Positions 50,131 through 59,001 of a stretch of DNA of 64,000 nt are shown one piece after another (position 1 is the first letter of the stretch; each line of letters opens with the position of its first letter). Below the pieces are notes generated by a model. The model was not told the DNA's origin, made no database searches, and saw only the letters and a list, made by a program, of their open reading frames with translations. The stretch lies in the NCBI GenBank assembly GCA_903876875.1, contig CAIRBT010000057.1:1-64000 (forward strand), given 5' to 3'. The DNA comes from an uncultured Geobacteraceae bacterium (GTDB lineage: Bacteria > Desulfobacterota > Desulfuromonadia > Geobacterales > Pseudopelobacteraceae). Both the position numbers and the translations under genes were made by a program.

Positions 50131-50511
50131 CTACGCCGTGACGTTGGCTGTCAATTCGGTCTTGGACATCAGGTCTTCGGTTTTTGCCACCATCTCTGTA
50201 GGGATTTGGTAAATTGTATTGTTATTGCTATCGAGAAATTTTATCCGCACCTTACCCTGCGGATTATACGACTCAACGATATGCCTCATGGAGCGACCCG
50301 ATGTGGCAGCGTTTTTTGTCGTCGCCACGACAGGCACCTTCGCCGGTGCAACCGGCTTGCTGTCAACAGTTGCATCCTTCGAATGCGCCTGCTGCACCTG
50401 GGCTGCAATGGCAGCGTTCTTCAAAGCCCCATCCCGTGTTGCCATCGCTGGCACCGGGGAAGTAGGTAACTTGTAAGAAGCAGCATCACCTGAAATTGGA
50501 CTTAATCCCAT
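50131..50511 (-). CDS. Small hypothetical protein, possibly FlaG-like
   Basis: A 126 aa protein of unknown function. The N-terminal part is rich in Ala, Pro, Val and Lys and probably unfolded; the last 45 residues (GKVRIKFLDSNNNTIYQIPTEMV) recall the C-terminal fold of FlaG-type proteins, where a conserved Ile-Pro-Pro lies in this place. It ends NVTA. The ATG at 50511 (MGLSPISGD) has GGAGG six bases upstream and is preferred over the track start. A terminator follows. Confidence 0.6.
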   Translation of the reverse strand: MGLSPISGDAASYKLPTSPVPAMATRDGALKNAAIAAQVQQAHSKDATVDSKPVAPAKVPVVATTKNAATSGRSMRHIVESYNPQGKVRIKFLDSNNNTIYQIPTEMVAKTEDLMSKTELTANVTA

Positions 50512-50559
50512 CACACACCTCCACACGTCACTGTTTTAAACCATGCTCACGGCAGGTTT

Positions 50560-50817
50560 CTACGCGGTAACGTGTAACCCCCCGCCCGTTTTTCCCCCGG
50601 CATTTCCCGCCAGTTGCCGGGAAGGAGAACCCCCTTCACCTGCCAGCTTCTGTAATGCCTGTTTAGAGATTGTTACCGTATCGGTCTTGGATGCCTGAAC
50701 AGATTTCTGCGCATCCTGCTTTACCTGGGGTGCTGCCGCCGTCAGGTCAACTTTAGCCTGCGGATTCACGTACCCCTGATTCCCACTCACACTGTACGGA
50801 GAAATAGTATGTAACAT
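50560..50817 (-). CDS. Small hypothetical protein with DTVTIS motif
   Basis: An 85 aa polar protein of unknown function with no signal peptide. The motif TDTVTISKQALQKLAGEG near residue 48 resembles the short helix-forming segment of several small flagellum-related proteins. It ends HVTA, like its neighbour's NVTA. The ATG at 50817 (MLHTISPYS) has GGGAGG upstream; the track starts five codons earlier. It lies 48 bases upstream of the FlaG-like gene. Confidence 0.55.
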   Translation of the reverse strand: MLHTISPYSVSGNQGYVNPQAKVDLTAAAPQVKQDAQKSVQASKTDTVTISKQALQKLAGEGGSPSRQLAGNAGGKTGGGLHVTA

Positions 50818-50909
50818 AACACCTCCCATCAAACTCCACCTCTTATGGATTCTATCGGCATTGCTTCAAAAAACTTTACAAAAAAAATGCTCCACGCAAA
50901 AAAAATACG

Positions 50910-51095
50910 CTACTTCTCGTTTTCATGCTTTCTCACACAGGTAACATCGTAGGGCTTACCCCTGAAATCCTTCATATAGGTATAGGCCATGCCCGCTTCG
51001 GTACATTTGTTGATTTTAGCGTCAAGTTCTTCCTGACTAACATTGGAGCAAGCCCCCAGCAACAGTGCCACAACCAGAACGACCAGAGCTTTCAT
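50910..51095 (-). CDS. Small lipoprotein
   Basis: A 61 aa protein with a signal peptide ending in the lipobox LLGAC, giving a mature lipoprotein of about 46 residues with two further cysteines (in INKCTEAG and VTCVRK) that could form a disulfide. No family recognised. A very strong ribosome site AAGGAGGT precedes the ATG, and a good promoter lies upstream. Confidence 0.75.
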   Translation of the reverse strand: MKALVVLVVALLLGACSNVSQEELDAKINKCTEAGMAYTYMKDFRGKPYDVTCVRKHENEK

Positions 51096-51151
51096 ACGAC
51101 TACCTCCTTTAGAAATTATTAATTTGGATCTTCATATTGGAATATCAATTA

Positions 51152-51180
51152 ATAGTATCACAAATTCGTCTCTCGTGTAA
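51152..51180 (-). promoter_or_regulatory. Promoter of the small lipoprotein gene
   Basis: TTACAC (51180-51175) and TACTAT (51157-51152) are 17 bases apart on the minus strand, with TGA before the -10 (extended -10 form). It lies 57 bases before the lipoprotein start. Confidence 0.5.
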
Positions 51181-51290
51181 CTGCTATTTACAATTGATGA
51201 CAGCACACCATACAATATGGTAGTTTGGTTGAAATTTGCATTGACGACCTATTCAATTAAGTACCCGATACCACAGCAAGGGGGCGGCTG

Positions 51291-53231
51291 GTGAGAGAGC
51301 AGTTCATCCGATTTTATTTTGCGTTGTCTTTGCGAACCCACCTGATTCTGTTGGTACTCCTGCTGACCATCCCCACGCTTGTACTTATCTTCCACTCCGG
51401 GGCATCCCAACGACAGGAGGGTATTCGCAAAGGGCTCGGAGAGGCTCGCAGACTGGTCAACACCATCTCAATGGAGCAGTACAACCTGACAGGGGACGTG
51501 GAACAGCTGTTGGTGACACTGGCACAGATTCCAGACATCCGGAACCAGCGCACGAAATCGGTCAATACCATGCTGGGGAAAATTCTCACGGGAAGCCCCC
51601 ATTTCACTAATATTGTCATTGCCAGACCGGACGGCACCGTATGGGCCAGCGGACTACCGACGACTCTGGCTCTATCCCTGAAAGGAAAGCGGTCGTTCCA
51701 AAATGCTGTAATAACAAAAAAGTTCTCCTCCGGTGAGTATGTGGTAGGTACCATTTCCGGCAAGCCAACCCTTGGCTTTGCCTATCCCCTGTTAAACGAA
51801 AGCGGTGAGGTAGAACAGATCCTGGCTGCAATTGTCAATTTTAATTTTTATAACTCTCTGCTCAGTCAGAGCGATGTCACAAAAAATATTTCCTTCTCCG
51901 TTATTGATACGAATGGAACCATTGTCCATAGAAACAGTTCACCGGAACAGTATGTTGGTAAAAAAGTCGAAGAGAAGGCTTTTCAGCGCATGAAAAGTGG
52001 CCCGGCCAGGGATACCCATATTGAAACGGATAATGGAGACATTGACCAGATAGTTTCCTATCGGGCCATGCAACTTCCGGGAGAGCAGTCCCCCTACCTC
52101 TACATACGAGCCACCATGCCGACCACCGGTGCTTTGGAAAACGCACTCCGTGCGGAACTGATCAATATCGCCATCCTGTCACCCTTGTTACTGATAGCCA
52201 TTGTAACGGCAATTCCCATCGCCGATCGCTGTTTCATCAGACGTATCAACAAACTGTGGGATGCAGCTCTGCGACTTGCATCGGGTGATCTTCAGGTGAG
52301 AGCGTCGGACTCCGTAAGCGGCGGCGAGTTGGGAGAACTGGCTCGGGCCTTCGACACCATGGCCAGCCAACTGGCCGAAAGGGAGCAGATACTGTCACAG
52401 AGCAAGCAGGAACTGCATAACCTGAATGAAGGCCTGGCAAAGCGGGTCGAGGAGGAGACGGAAAAGCGGTTGACCCATGAACGCCTGCTGGCACGTCACG
52501 CCCGACTGGCGGCCATTGGCGAAATGATTGGAGCCATCGCCCATCAGTGGCGACAACCACTTGCCACACTCGGAGCTACCATTCAAGGCATACGAATGGC
52601 ATGGGACACTCACTGCCTTGACGACACCTTTATGGAAACGGCCGAACTCGATGCCCAGGCACAAATTTACCATATGTCGGATACCATCGAAGGCTTCAGG
52701 AATTTTTTCAGCCCTGAAAAAACAGTGGAGCAGATAGATATCAGAAAAGTTGTTACCGACGTGGTTCCCCTAGTTATTTCACAGTTTACCGACTCCGGAG
52801 TCGCACTTGAGATAGCAGACACTACCGATGAGGCAATTTTCACAATCAGCGGCTACCAGAATGAGCTGAAGCAGTCGATTCTTAATCTGGTCAGCAACTC
52901 CCTCGACTCTATTCTGGAAAAAAGGCTCCTTTCCGGCGCAGTCGATGGAACCGGGCTGGTCACCATAGCACTCCGCAACACGGGAAATACAGCAATCATT
53001 CAGGTACGGGATAATGGCTGTGGTATTCCGGAAGAATTTGCCGATAAGGTATTTGAACCATACTTCACCAGCAAGTCGCTTCATAAGGGAACCGGCATCG
53101 GGCTCTATATGTCAAGACTGATTGTTGAAGAGAGCATGGGGGGTCGCCTTGGTTACATTAGTGGACCAGAGGGAACCGTTTTCACCATTGAACTGGTAAA
53201 AAACGGCATAGAGGAGCTGAACAATGGGTAA
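51291..53231 (+). CDS. Membrane sensor histidine kinase with Cache-like domain
   Basis: A 646 aa kinase: membrane helix (about 16-34), periplasmic sensor of about 250 residues with Cache-like features (NIVIARPDGTVWASGLP, VIDTNGTIVHRN), second helix (about 292-311), HAMP (about 312-367), coiled coil, HisKA with His418 in GAIAHQWRQPLATLG and HATPase (QSILNLVSNSLDSI, VRDNGCGIPEEF, KGTGIGLYMSR). The GTG start follows AGGGGGCGG. It overlaps the response regulator gene by 8 bases. The ligand is unknown; Cache domains often bind small organic molecules. Confidence 0.9.
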   Translation: MREQFIRFYFALSLRTHLILLVLLLTIPTLVLIFHSGASQRQEGIRKGLGEARRLVNTISMEQYNLTGDVEQLLVTLAQIPDIRNQRTKSVNTMLGKILTGSPHFTNIVIARPDGTVWASGLPTTLALSLKGKRSFQNAVITKKFSSGEYVVGTISGKPTLGFAYPLLNESGEVEQILAAIVNFNFYNSLLSQSDVTKNISFSVIDTNGTIVHRNSSPEQYVGKKVEEKAFQRMKSGPARDTHIETDNGDIDQIVSYRAMQLPGEQSPYLYIRATMPTTGALENALRAELINIAILSPLLLIAIVTAIPIADRCFIRRINKLWDAALRLASGDLQVRASDSVSGGELGELARAFDTMASQLAEREQILSQSKQELHNLNEGLAKRVEEETEKRLTHERLLARHARLAAIGEMIGAIAHQWRQPLATLGATIQGIRMAWDTHCLDDTFMETAELDAQAQIYHMSDTIEGFRNFFSPEKTVEQIDIRKVVTDVVPLVISQFTDSGVALEIADTTDEAIFTISGYQNELKQSILNLVSNSLDSILEKRLLSGAVDGTGLVTIALRNTGNTAIIQVRDNGCGIPEEFADKVFEPYFTSKSLHKGTGIGLYMSRLIVEESMGGRLGYISGPEGTVFTIELVKNGIEELNNG

Positions 53232-54573
53232 CAAACTGCCGCTCAAAGTCCTCTACATTGAAGACGAACCAAAACTGAATGAACGTATCTGCATCGTCTT
53301 GAGAATGCACTTCGCATCGGTCATCAGTGCCGCAAATGGCCGTGAGGGCTTGGAACTCTACAGCTGTGAGCGACCGGATATTGTGGTCAGTGACATTAAA
53401 ATGCCGATCATGGATGGGCTGGAAATGACGGTTCGCCTCCGGGAGCAGGCACCGGACGCGCCGATTATTTTAACAACGGCCTTCACAGAGACGGAATATC
53501 TGCTCAAGGCCATTGAACTGGGCGTCTGCGCCTATGTGAGAAAACCTCTGGACTGCCGTCAACTGGTGGAAACCATCACCCGCATCGCCACCCCCCTTCT
53601 GCAGAAAATTGAGCTTACGGAGGCCCGGCAACGGGAACAATCCTCACTGGAACTGCTCATTGGCACAAGTCCGGCCATGCAAAAGGTGATACAACAGGCG
53701 CGTCGCATTGCTGACACCGATTATTCGATTCTCATACAGGGGGAAACCGGGGTCGGCAAATCGCGGCTTGCTTCAATCATTCACGGCTTAAGCAATCGTA
53801 AGAGCCACACCTTAATTCCGGTTACCCTGGGCACCCTTTCGGAAACACTGGTGGAAAGCCAGCTGTTCGGCCATGTCAGGGGAGCTTTTACCGGAGCGGT
53901 CTCCACCAGAAAAGGGCTGTTTGAAGAGGCCAATGGCGGCACAGTTTTTCTCGACGATGTTGATTGTGCTTCCCCAACCATCCAGGCCAAGATTCTCCAG
54001 GTCGTCGAACAGAAAAAGTTCTTTCCCGTTGGGGCAACGAAACCGGTCGATGTTGATATCCGGGTTATTACCGCCAGCAATCGGGACCTCTTTGATGAAG
54101 TTCATGGCGGCAATTTCAGGGAAGATCTCTATTATCGGCTCAATGATCTCATCATAACCATCCCCCCACTTCGCGAACGGAGGGAAGACATTTCCGAAAT
54201 TGCCCGATTGTTTCTTAATGAAATTTCCCAGGAACACAAAAAATCGCCCCCCCACTTAACGGCGGAGGCACTATCCCTACTCCAAAACTATCACTGGCCC
54301 GGGAACGTCAGAGAGTTAAAAAGCGTCATAAAGAGAGCTGCACTCTTTGCCGATGAAGTTATTTCCGGGCATGACCTGAGTTCTGTCATGGGCACCCCCA
54401 AATATCAGGTTCAAAATCCGTACATTGCCATCCAGTTGACCCTCGACGAACTAACGCGCCAGGCGGTACGTCAAGCCCTTGAAGCCTCCGGCGGCAAAAA
54501 AATGGAGGCGGCCAGAGTGCTTGATGTGGATTACGGGAAATTCAAACGAATGCTTGAAAGATATCAGATCTGA
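53224..54573 (+). CDS. Sigma-54-dependent response regulator
   Basis: An NtrC-family regulator of 449 aa: REC (about 7-125, Asp57 in VVSDIKMPIMDG), AAA+ domain (about 145-380, Walker A GETGVGKS at 173-180, the sigma-54 contact GAFTGA at 220-225, Walker B GTVFLDDVD) and a C-terminal Fis-type helix-turn-helix (ASGGKKMEAARVLDVDYGKFKRML). It should activate sigma-54 promoters when phosphorylated by the upstream kinase. The usual DLN(R)G-like lead-in before ESQLFG is replaced by TLGTLSETLV. Confidence 0.93.
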   Translation: MGNKLPLKVLYIEDEPKLNERICIVLRMHFASVISAANGREGLELYSCERPDIVVSDIKMPIMDGLEMTVRLREQAPDAPIILTTAFTETEYLLKAIELGVCAYVRKPLDCRQLVETITRIATPLLQKIELTEARQREQSSLELLIGTSPAMQKVIQQARRIADTDYSILIQGETGVGKSRLASIIHGLSNRKSHTLIPVTLGTLSETLVESQLFGHVRGAFTGAVSTRKGLFEEANGGTVFLDDVDCASPTIQAKILQVVEQKKFFPVGATKPVDVDIRVITASNRDLFDEVHGGNFREDLYYRLNDLIITIPPLRERREDISEIARLFLNEISQEHKKSPPHLTAEALSLLQNYHWPGNVRELKSVIKRAALFADEVISGHDLSSVMGTPKYQVQNPYIAIQLTLDELTRQAVRQALEASGGKKMEAARVLDVDYGKFKRMLERYQI

Positions 54574-55060
54574 CACTCGTCATTTTACCCACCCCTCGCA
54601 CTGCATCACTCTTCATTTTGCATACCTGAAATAGAATATAACTCATTCTGATACCAGTAAATTAACCACCTCAAAACATGGCATACCTCTTGCTAAACTG
54701 TAGAGCGGCGGCTCCACTGACAGCACTAACAAGCAACTGCACACGCACCGTGGAGAACATCTTTCCGCCTGTCGGGCTATCTATGAAACATGACATTGTA
54801 ACCGGTATAATCAATAACAGCAGTATCCTGGGCAAAGGTTCGATGTGTAGCCATCTCTCGGAGCCGTTTCCAGAATGCTACTGCAAACAGCTCACAGGTA
54901 CGAACATCCCCAAGATTATAAAATTCTGCTCCGGTGAGTTCAAGTTCTGTAGCGTCTACCTGAGCCACGCTGAGGGGAACAGCCTCTCATCAAACTAACA
55001 ATATTCCAATTAATTTATTTGGAGGCAACCCGTTGCCCCGCTACTAAAAGGAGATTTCTC
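54574..55060. other. Gap after the response regulator
   Basis: This 487-base gap has no gene I can support. A minus-strand frame at 54777-54968 (63 codons, GTG start, GAEFYNLGDVRTCELF) and an overlapping plus-strand frame at 54678-54998 are both open, but neither has a ribosome site or recognised family. The region may hold a decayed gene. AT-rich sequence and the inverted repeat GGCAACCCGTTGCC (55024-55037) precede the small membrane protein gene. Confidence 0.4.
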
Positions 55061-55150
55061 ATGTTCATTTTTCTCGCCATTCTGGCACTCGCCTTTTCCG
55101 CTGTTTCTCTTCAGTTCTATTGCTATACCCTCTATAGGAAATCACACTAG
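55061..55150 (+). CDS. Very small membrane protein
   Basis: A 29-codon ORF too short for the track: MFIFLAILALAFSAVSLQFY, then a short positively charged tail ending RKSH. It would form a single membrane helix with a cytoplasmic C-terminus. AAGGAG lies seven bases before the ATG, a very good ribosome site, which is the main support. The next gene starts 22 bases later. Function is unknown; small one-helix proteins often modulate a larger membrane partner. Confidence 0.55.
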   Translation: MFIFLAILALAFSAVSLQFYCYTLYRKSH

Positions 55151-55172
55151 AAATTACACTTGGAGCAGCCAC

Positions 55173-55373
55173 ATGCCACACAAGAAAGTGAATCCACGCT
55201 ACCGAGTCGTCTCCGTGCGCCTGAGTGAGGTGGAACATGCCTTTTTGAAGGATGCCACCGTTGAATCCAACAGCAGTTTATCCGAACTGATGCGGGAAGC
55301 GGTGCTGTCTCTCATGGCGAACGCTCCGGACGGGCATCGGATGGCACCGGTTGACAAATCAAGTATCCCATAG
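55173..55373 (+). CDS. Ribbon-helix-helix-like DNA-binding protein
   Basis: A 66 aa protein with the ribbon-helix-helix pattern: a strand YRVVSVRLSEVEHAFLKDA, then SNSSLSELMREAVLSLM for the second helix. Such proteins act as dimeric repressors or as antitoxins. No toxin gene is adjacent. GGAG lies seven bases before the ATG. It precedes the IHF-like gene by 30 bases. Confidence 0.65.
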   Translation: MPHKKVNPRYRVVSVRLSEVEHAFLKDATVESNSSLSELMREAVLSLMANAPDGHRMAPVDKSSIP

Positions 55374-55403
55374 CAGAGAACCATACATTGAGGGAGTACA
55401 GGA

Positions 55404-55688
55404 ATGATCAAGTCTGAACTTACACAGGCGGTTGCGGATTATCGGGGCATCAGCTACCGAATGGCCGAAAAAATCGTCAATGAAATTTTCGATGGCATGT
55501 TTGAAGAACTTGCGGGGGGTGGACGCATCGAAATACGGGGATTTGGCAGCTTTGCCAACCGGCATTACAACACCTACCAGGGACGCAACCCAAGAACCGG
55601 AGAAGTAATCACCGTTAAACCCAAAAAAATAGCTTTTTTTAAAGCCGGTAAAGAGTTACGGGAACACCTGGCCACACCCAACAGTTAA
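55404..55688 (+). CDS. IHF/HU-family DNA-binding protein
   Basis: A 94 aa nucleoid protein. The DNA-bending arm has RIEIRGFGSFANRHYNTYQGRNPRTGE followed by VKPKKIAFFKAGKELRE, closest in style to integration host factor beta; the tip Asn-Pro is present. Its partner, if it forms a heterodimer, is not in the window. The end overlaps the convergent hlyD-like gene by 4 bases, with no terminator between them. Confidence 0.9.
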   Translation: MIKSELTQAVADYRGISYRMAEKIVNEIFDGMFEELAGGGRIEIRGFGSFANRHYNTYQGRNPRTGEVITVKPKKIAFFKAGKELREHLATPNS

Positions 55689-56860
55689 CGTTCCCTGAGC
55701 GAGCCGGAAAAGGTCTTATTCAAAGGTTTTGTCAGGTAATGCATGACCGTTTGGGTGCCGGTTTTTACTTCTACCAGTCCGGTCATACCCGGCTTTATTT
55801 CTATTTTTTTATCCGGTTTCTTTTTATTATGTTCGACAATACTCGGCTCATCTATTTCCACGTGAACCCGGTAATAGACCACTTCCCCCTGCCGACTCTC
55901 CTCGTTAATGGCATCGGGACTCACATAGGCAACCGTACCACCAAAAAAACCATAAATGGAGGGGTCAAAGGCATCCAGTTTTATGGAGGCGGCCTGCCCT
56001 GTTTTTACGTGGGTTAAATCAACCGGTTTCAGCTTTGCTTCAACAATCAGCTTGCTATCCGTCGGCAACATTTCCAAAACCACATCTCCCGGCTTGATCT
56101 TCGCTCCCGGGGTCGTGAAGGTTATCCGTTTCACAATGCCATTTGCCGGAGAGAGTATCTCCGTTCGCTCCACAACCGTTGACCGCTCTGACAACGCCTG
56201 CAGCTGAGTGGATAAATCCTCCTCCACCTTTGTCATCTCCGTCTGGGCATCTTGAAAGTACTTGTTCCGACGGGAACTTATCTGGCCATTCAACTCGGCA
56301 ACCTGCCGTTCTAACCGAATGACTTCGGTTTTACCGATATCGCCACTGGCCAGAAGCGGCCGGTTAAGTTCCAGCTCATCACTGACAAGTTTCAGAACCT
56401 GCTCCAAGGACTGGATATCCATCTTCAGTGCCTGCTGTCGCCGGTTATAGAGTTCCGTCTGATTCTTCACAAAATGTGGATACGCCTTAACATCCGGAGG
56501 GAATTGCAGCGCCTTATTGAATACTTCAGCATTCAACCGCACCAGAGCGGCTTTTAGAGCCGCCACCTTACCTTTTGAGTCATTCTGAGCTGCAACGGCT
56601 TGATTCCGCTCCAGTCTGACGAGAAGCTGTCCCTTACGAACGGTCTCCCCCTCCCGCACCAGCAGTTCAGAGATAACTCCGTCATTTGCACTCTGAACCA
56701 CCTGGGTGCGTGCCATGGCAATGACTTGTCCCCGTGCCGTCGAAACGATATCCAGCTCTGACCTGGCTGCCCACACAAGAAATATGATGATAAGTGACAG
56801 AGTCAGCAGCAGCACCACGGAGGGCCACTTCCCCTGTTTTCGTTTTGAAATCGGTACCAT
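55685..56860 (-). CDS. HlyD-family type I secretion adaptor
   Basis: The periplasmic membrane-fusion protein of a type I secretion system. It has one N-terminal membrane helix (about 15-33), a lipoyl half-motif (VQSANDGVISELLVREGETVRKGQLLVRLE), a long coiled-coil hairpin (about 110-235) and the C-terminal beta domain with GMTGLVEVKTGTQTVMHYLTKPL, the HlyD signature. 391 aa. The ATG overlaps the stop of the ABC gene. It would join the ABC transporter to the TolC-like channel. Confidence 0.92.
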   Translation of the reverse strand: MVPISKRKQGKWPSVVLLLTLSLIIIFLVWAARSELDIVSTARGQVIAMARTQVVQSANDGVISELLVREGETVRKGQLLVRLERNQAVAAQNDSKGKVAALKAALVRLNAEVFNKALQFPPDVKAYPHFVKNQTELYNRRQQALKMDIQSLEQVLKLVSDELELNRPLLASGDIGKTEVIRLERQVAELNGQISSRRNKYFQDAQTEMTKVEEDLSTQLQALSERSTVVERTEILSPANGIVKRITFTTPGAKIKPGDVVLEMLPTDSKLIVEAKLKPVDLTHVKTGQAASIKLDAFDPSIYGFFGGTVAYVSPDAINEESRQGEVVYYRVHVEIDEPSIVEHNKKKPDKKIEIKPGMTGLVEVKTGTQTVMHYLTKPLNKTFSGSLRER

Positions 56861-58998
56861 TACTCCGCCCCCTGACCAGCCTGATTTGATGAATTATTGC
56901 TGAGCTTTTCCAACACGGCATCACGGGGGCCATCCATAACAAGCTCCCCCTGACTGAACACGAGAATTCTTTGTACCAGCGCCAGCAGCTTGGGCTTGTG
57001 AGTTACCAGCACAAAGGTCTGCTCCGCCTTCACCTGCTGAGCCAAAGCGACAATCACCCGTTGTTCATGACTATCGTCGAGTGAGGCGGTTGGTTCGTCA
57101 AGCAGCCAGAGATCTGGCTTGGAAAGGATCATCCGGGTGATGCCGATAAGCTGTTTCTGACCACCGGAGACCCCGCCCCCCCCTTCCGCGATTTCCATAT
57201 CGAGTCCCTTGGGATTATTGTTCACGATGACGATCAAACCGGTCAGATGACAGACCATCAGCAGCTCTTCATCGGAGGCCCGTGGGTTACCCAAAAGCAG
57301 ATTGTAGCGGAGCGTCCCGCCAAAGAGATGTACGTGCTGAGGTAGATAACCGATGGAATCGCTCAAATGGGGACGGGAAATCTGTTGGAGATCAAGGCCG
57401 TCAAGCAGCACGTGGCCGCTCTGAGGTTTGTACAGCCCTGCCAGCAACTTGAGCATAGTGCTTTTGCCGCCGCCAATGGGGCCGATAATACCAATCTTTT
57501 CACCCCGCTCAATAACCAGCCTTTTCACCGTCAACGCTTCCCTGCGACCACGATAGGAAAACTGGAGGTCCTCAAGGAAATAACGCCCCTGAACCGTCAC
57601 CGAATGAATGGGGCGATCAACATCATGATTATCCAATTCCAGTTTAAAAACCTTCTCCAGCTCGTCCAGTGACGCCTTGGCATGCCCCCACTGAACGATA
57701 AGACCGGGCAGCATGCCAACCGGTGCCAAAACCCGTCCAGACAGTATGGAGCAGGCAATAATTCCCCCCGTTGTCAGATCGGTACTCGTCGAGGCAATAT
57801 AGGCACCGGCACAGACCAGCATCACGTAAGAGAGTTGCTGTATCATGGCAGAGAGATAGGAGGCGGTTTCGCTGCACCGCTTGACCTTGTCAGAGTCGTC
57901 TATGACCTTGCGGCTCAAATGATCCCACCGACTCAGCAATTGCCACCCCATGCCGGAAGCCTTGAGGGACTCGGCACCTTCCACAACTTCAACAAGAAGC
58001 CCGACCTTACGATTGGATCCTGCCACACCGTTCTTCGTATGGTGGGCTATTTTTGCCTTGGACATAAAGCCGATTGCCATGGCCAGCGTAAAAAACACCA
58101 GCACCACCATTGCCACCTGTGTACCGGCAATGGAGACGATCACCGTAAGAAAAAGCAGGGCAAACGGTGCATCGTTAAAGGCAAACATGGTGGCAGTAGT
58201 GGCAAAGCTGCGTATGGTTTCATAGCTGCGAACCTGAGCGGCCAGCGTCCCCACACTTCCCGGGAGCTGATCCATGCGGATACTCAACAGCCGTCTGAAC
58301 ACCTTGTGGGACAGTTCGTGGTCCATCTCCTTAATGCCGTCCTCTAAAATCAGACTGCGGGATTTCCTGATAATTAACTCAAGTAGCATCGCGATAAAAA
58401 CCCCGACCGTCAGGGTCGTAAGGGTTTCAAGTCCATGGGTCGGAATGACCCGATCGTAGATTTGCATCGAATAGAGTGAAGAGGCAAGGGCAAGAATATT
58501 GCACACGACAGAAGCCCCGGTTGCCATTACAAAGACCCGCTTATGCTTGAGGATTTCGTCGATAAACAGACGCCGTACCGAAACGTCACCGGTGGTATCA
58601 GCACTGCTCGGCAACTGGGCATAACGGCTCTTTGCCGGAAAACTGTCCAGATAGCTGGTACCCTCAGTCCCCTCGACCAGCCATCGCCCCTGATCGGTTA
58701 CGGCACAGACAATACGGCACCCCACACCGGGCAGCAGTGCAATCAGAGGAAGAGCACTGGGTACCGGCACCGAGTGCCACACCGGCGCACCGGCACCAAA
58801 GGCTTCAAAGAGTCGCTCAATAACTATCTCGGCACTCTCACCGGCATTCGGGTCATCATTTCCCCCAACTGTTTTTTCCAGTTCAAAGACAATTTGTTTC
58901 GACAAGCGGGGCAAATCTACCTGTAAAGCACTACAACGGTCAGCAAGCCATTTGACATCAATGGCGGGACCAGCCTCATTATCAAGAGTATTTTCCAT
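56860..58998 (-). CDS. Type I secretion ABC transporter (LapB-like)
   Basis: A 712 aa fused permease-ATPase. The N-terminal 145 residues form a C39-like domain without the catalytic Cys-His pattern, which in this class binds substrate. The membrane domain spans about 155-440. The ATPase has Walker A IGPIGGGKSTMLKLLAGLY, signature VSGGQKQLIGITRMI and Walker B LWLLDEPTASLDD. The order matches LapB/HlyB-type exporters of large adhesins. It lies 3 bases from the TolC-like gene. Confidence 0.93.
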   Translation of the reverse strand: MENTLDNEAGPAIDVKWLADRCSALQVDLPRLSKQIVFELEKTVGGNDDPNAGESAEIVIERLFEAFGAGAPVWHSVPVPSALPLIALLPGVGCRIVCAVTDQGRWLVEGTEGTSYLDSFPAKSRYAQLPSSADTTGDVSVRRLFIDEILKHKRVFVMATGASVVCNILALASSLYSMQIYDRVIPTHGLETLTTLTVGVFIAMLLELIIRKSRSLILEDGIKEMDHELSHKVFRRLLSIRMDQLPGSVGTLAAQVRSYETIRSFATTATMFAFNDAPFALLFLTVIVSIAGTQVAMVVLVFFTLAMAIGFMSKAKIAHHTKNGVAGSNRKVGLLVEVVEGAESLKASGMGWQLLSRWDHLSRKVIDDSDKVKRCSETASYLSAMIQQLSYVMLVCAGAYIASTSTDLTTGGIIACSILSGRVLAPVGMLPGLIVQWGHAKASLDELEKVFKLELDNHDVDRPIHSVTVQGRYFLEDLQFSYRGRREALTVKRLVIERGEKIGIIGPIGGGKSTMLKLLAGLYKPQSGHVLLDGLDLQQISRPHLSDSIGYLPQHVHLFGGTLRYNLLLGNPRASDEELLMVCHLTGLIVIVNNNPKGLDMEIAEGGGGVSGGQKQLIGITRMILSKPDLWLLDEPTASLDDSHEQRVIVALAQQVKAEQTFVLVTHKPKLLALVQRILVFSQGELVMDGPRDAVLEKLSNNSSNQAGQGAE

Positions 58999-59001
58999 AG
59001 G

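Noticed and set aside
51181-51290. A possible sigma-54 promoter (GG-N9-GC) before the membrane histidine kinase
   Set aside because: The spacing between the GG and GC elements is 9 rather than the required 10 bases, so I do not call it.
54678-54998. A 106-codon plus-strand ORF and a 63-codon minus-strand ORF overlapping each other
   Set aside because: Neither has a ribosome site or recognised motif, and they exclude each other. I keep the stretch only as an unexplained gap.
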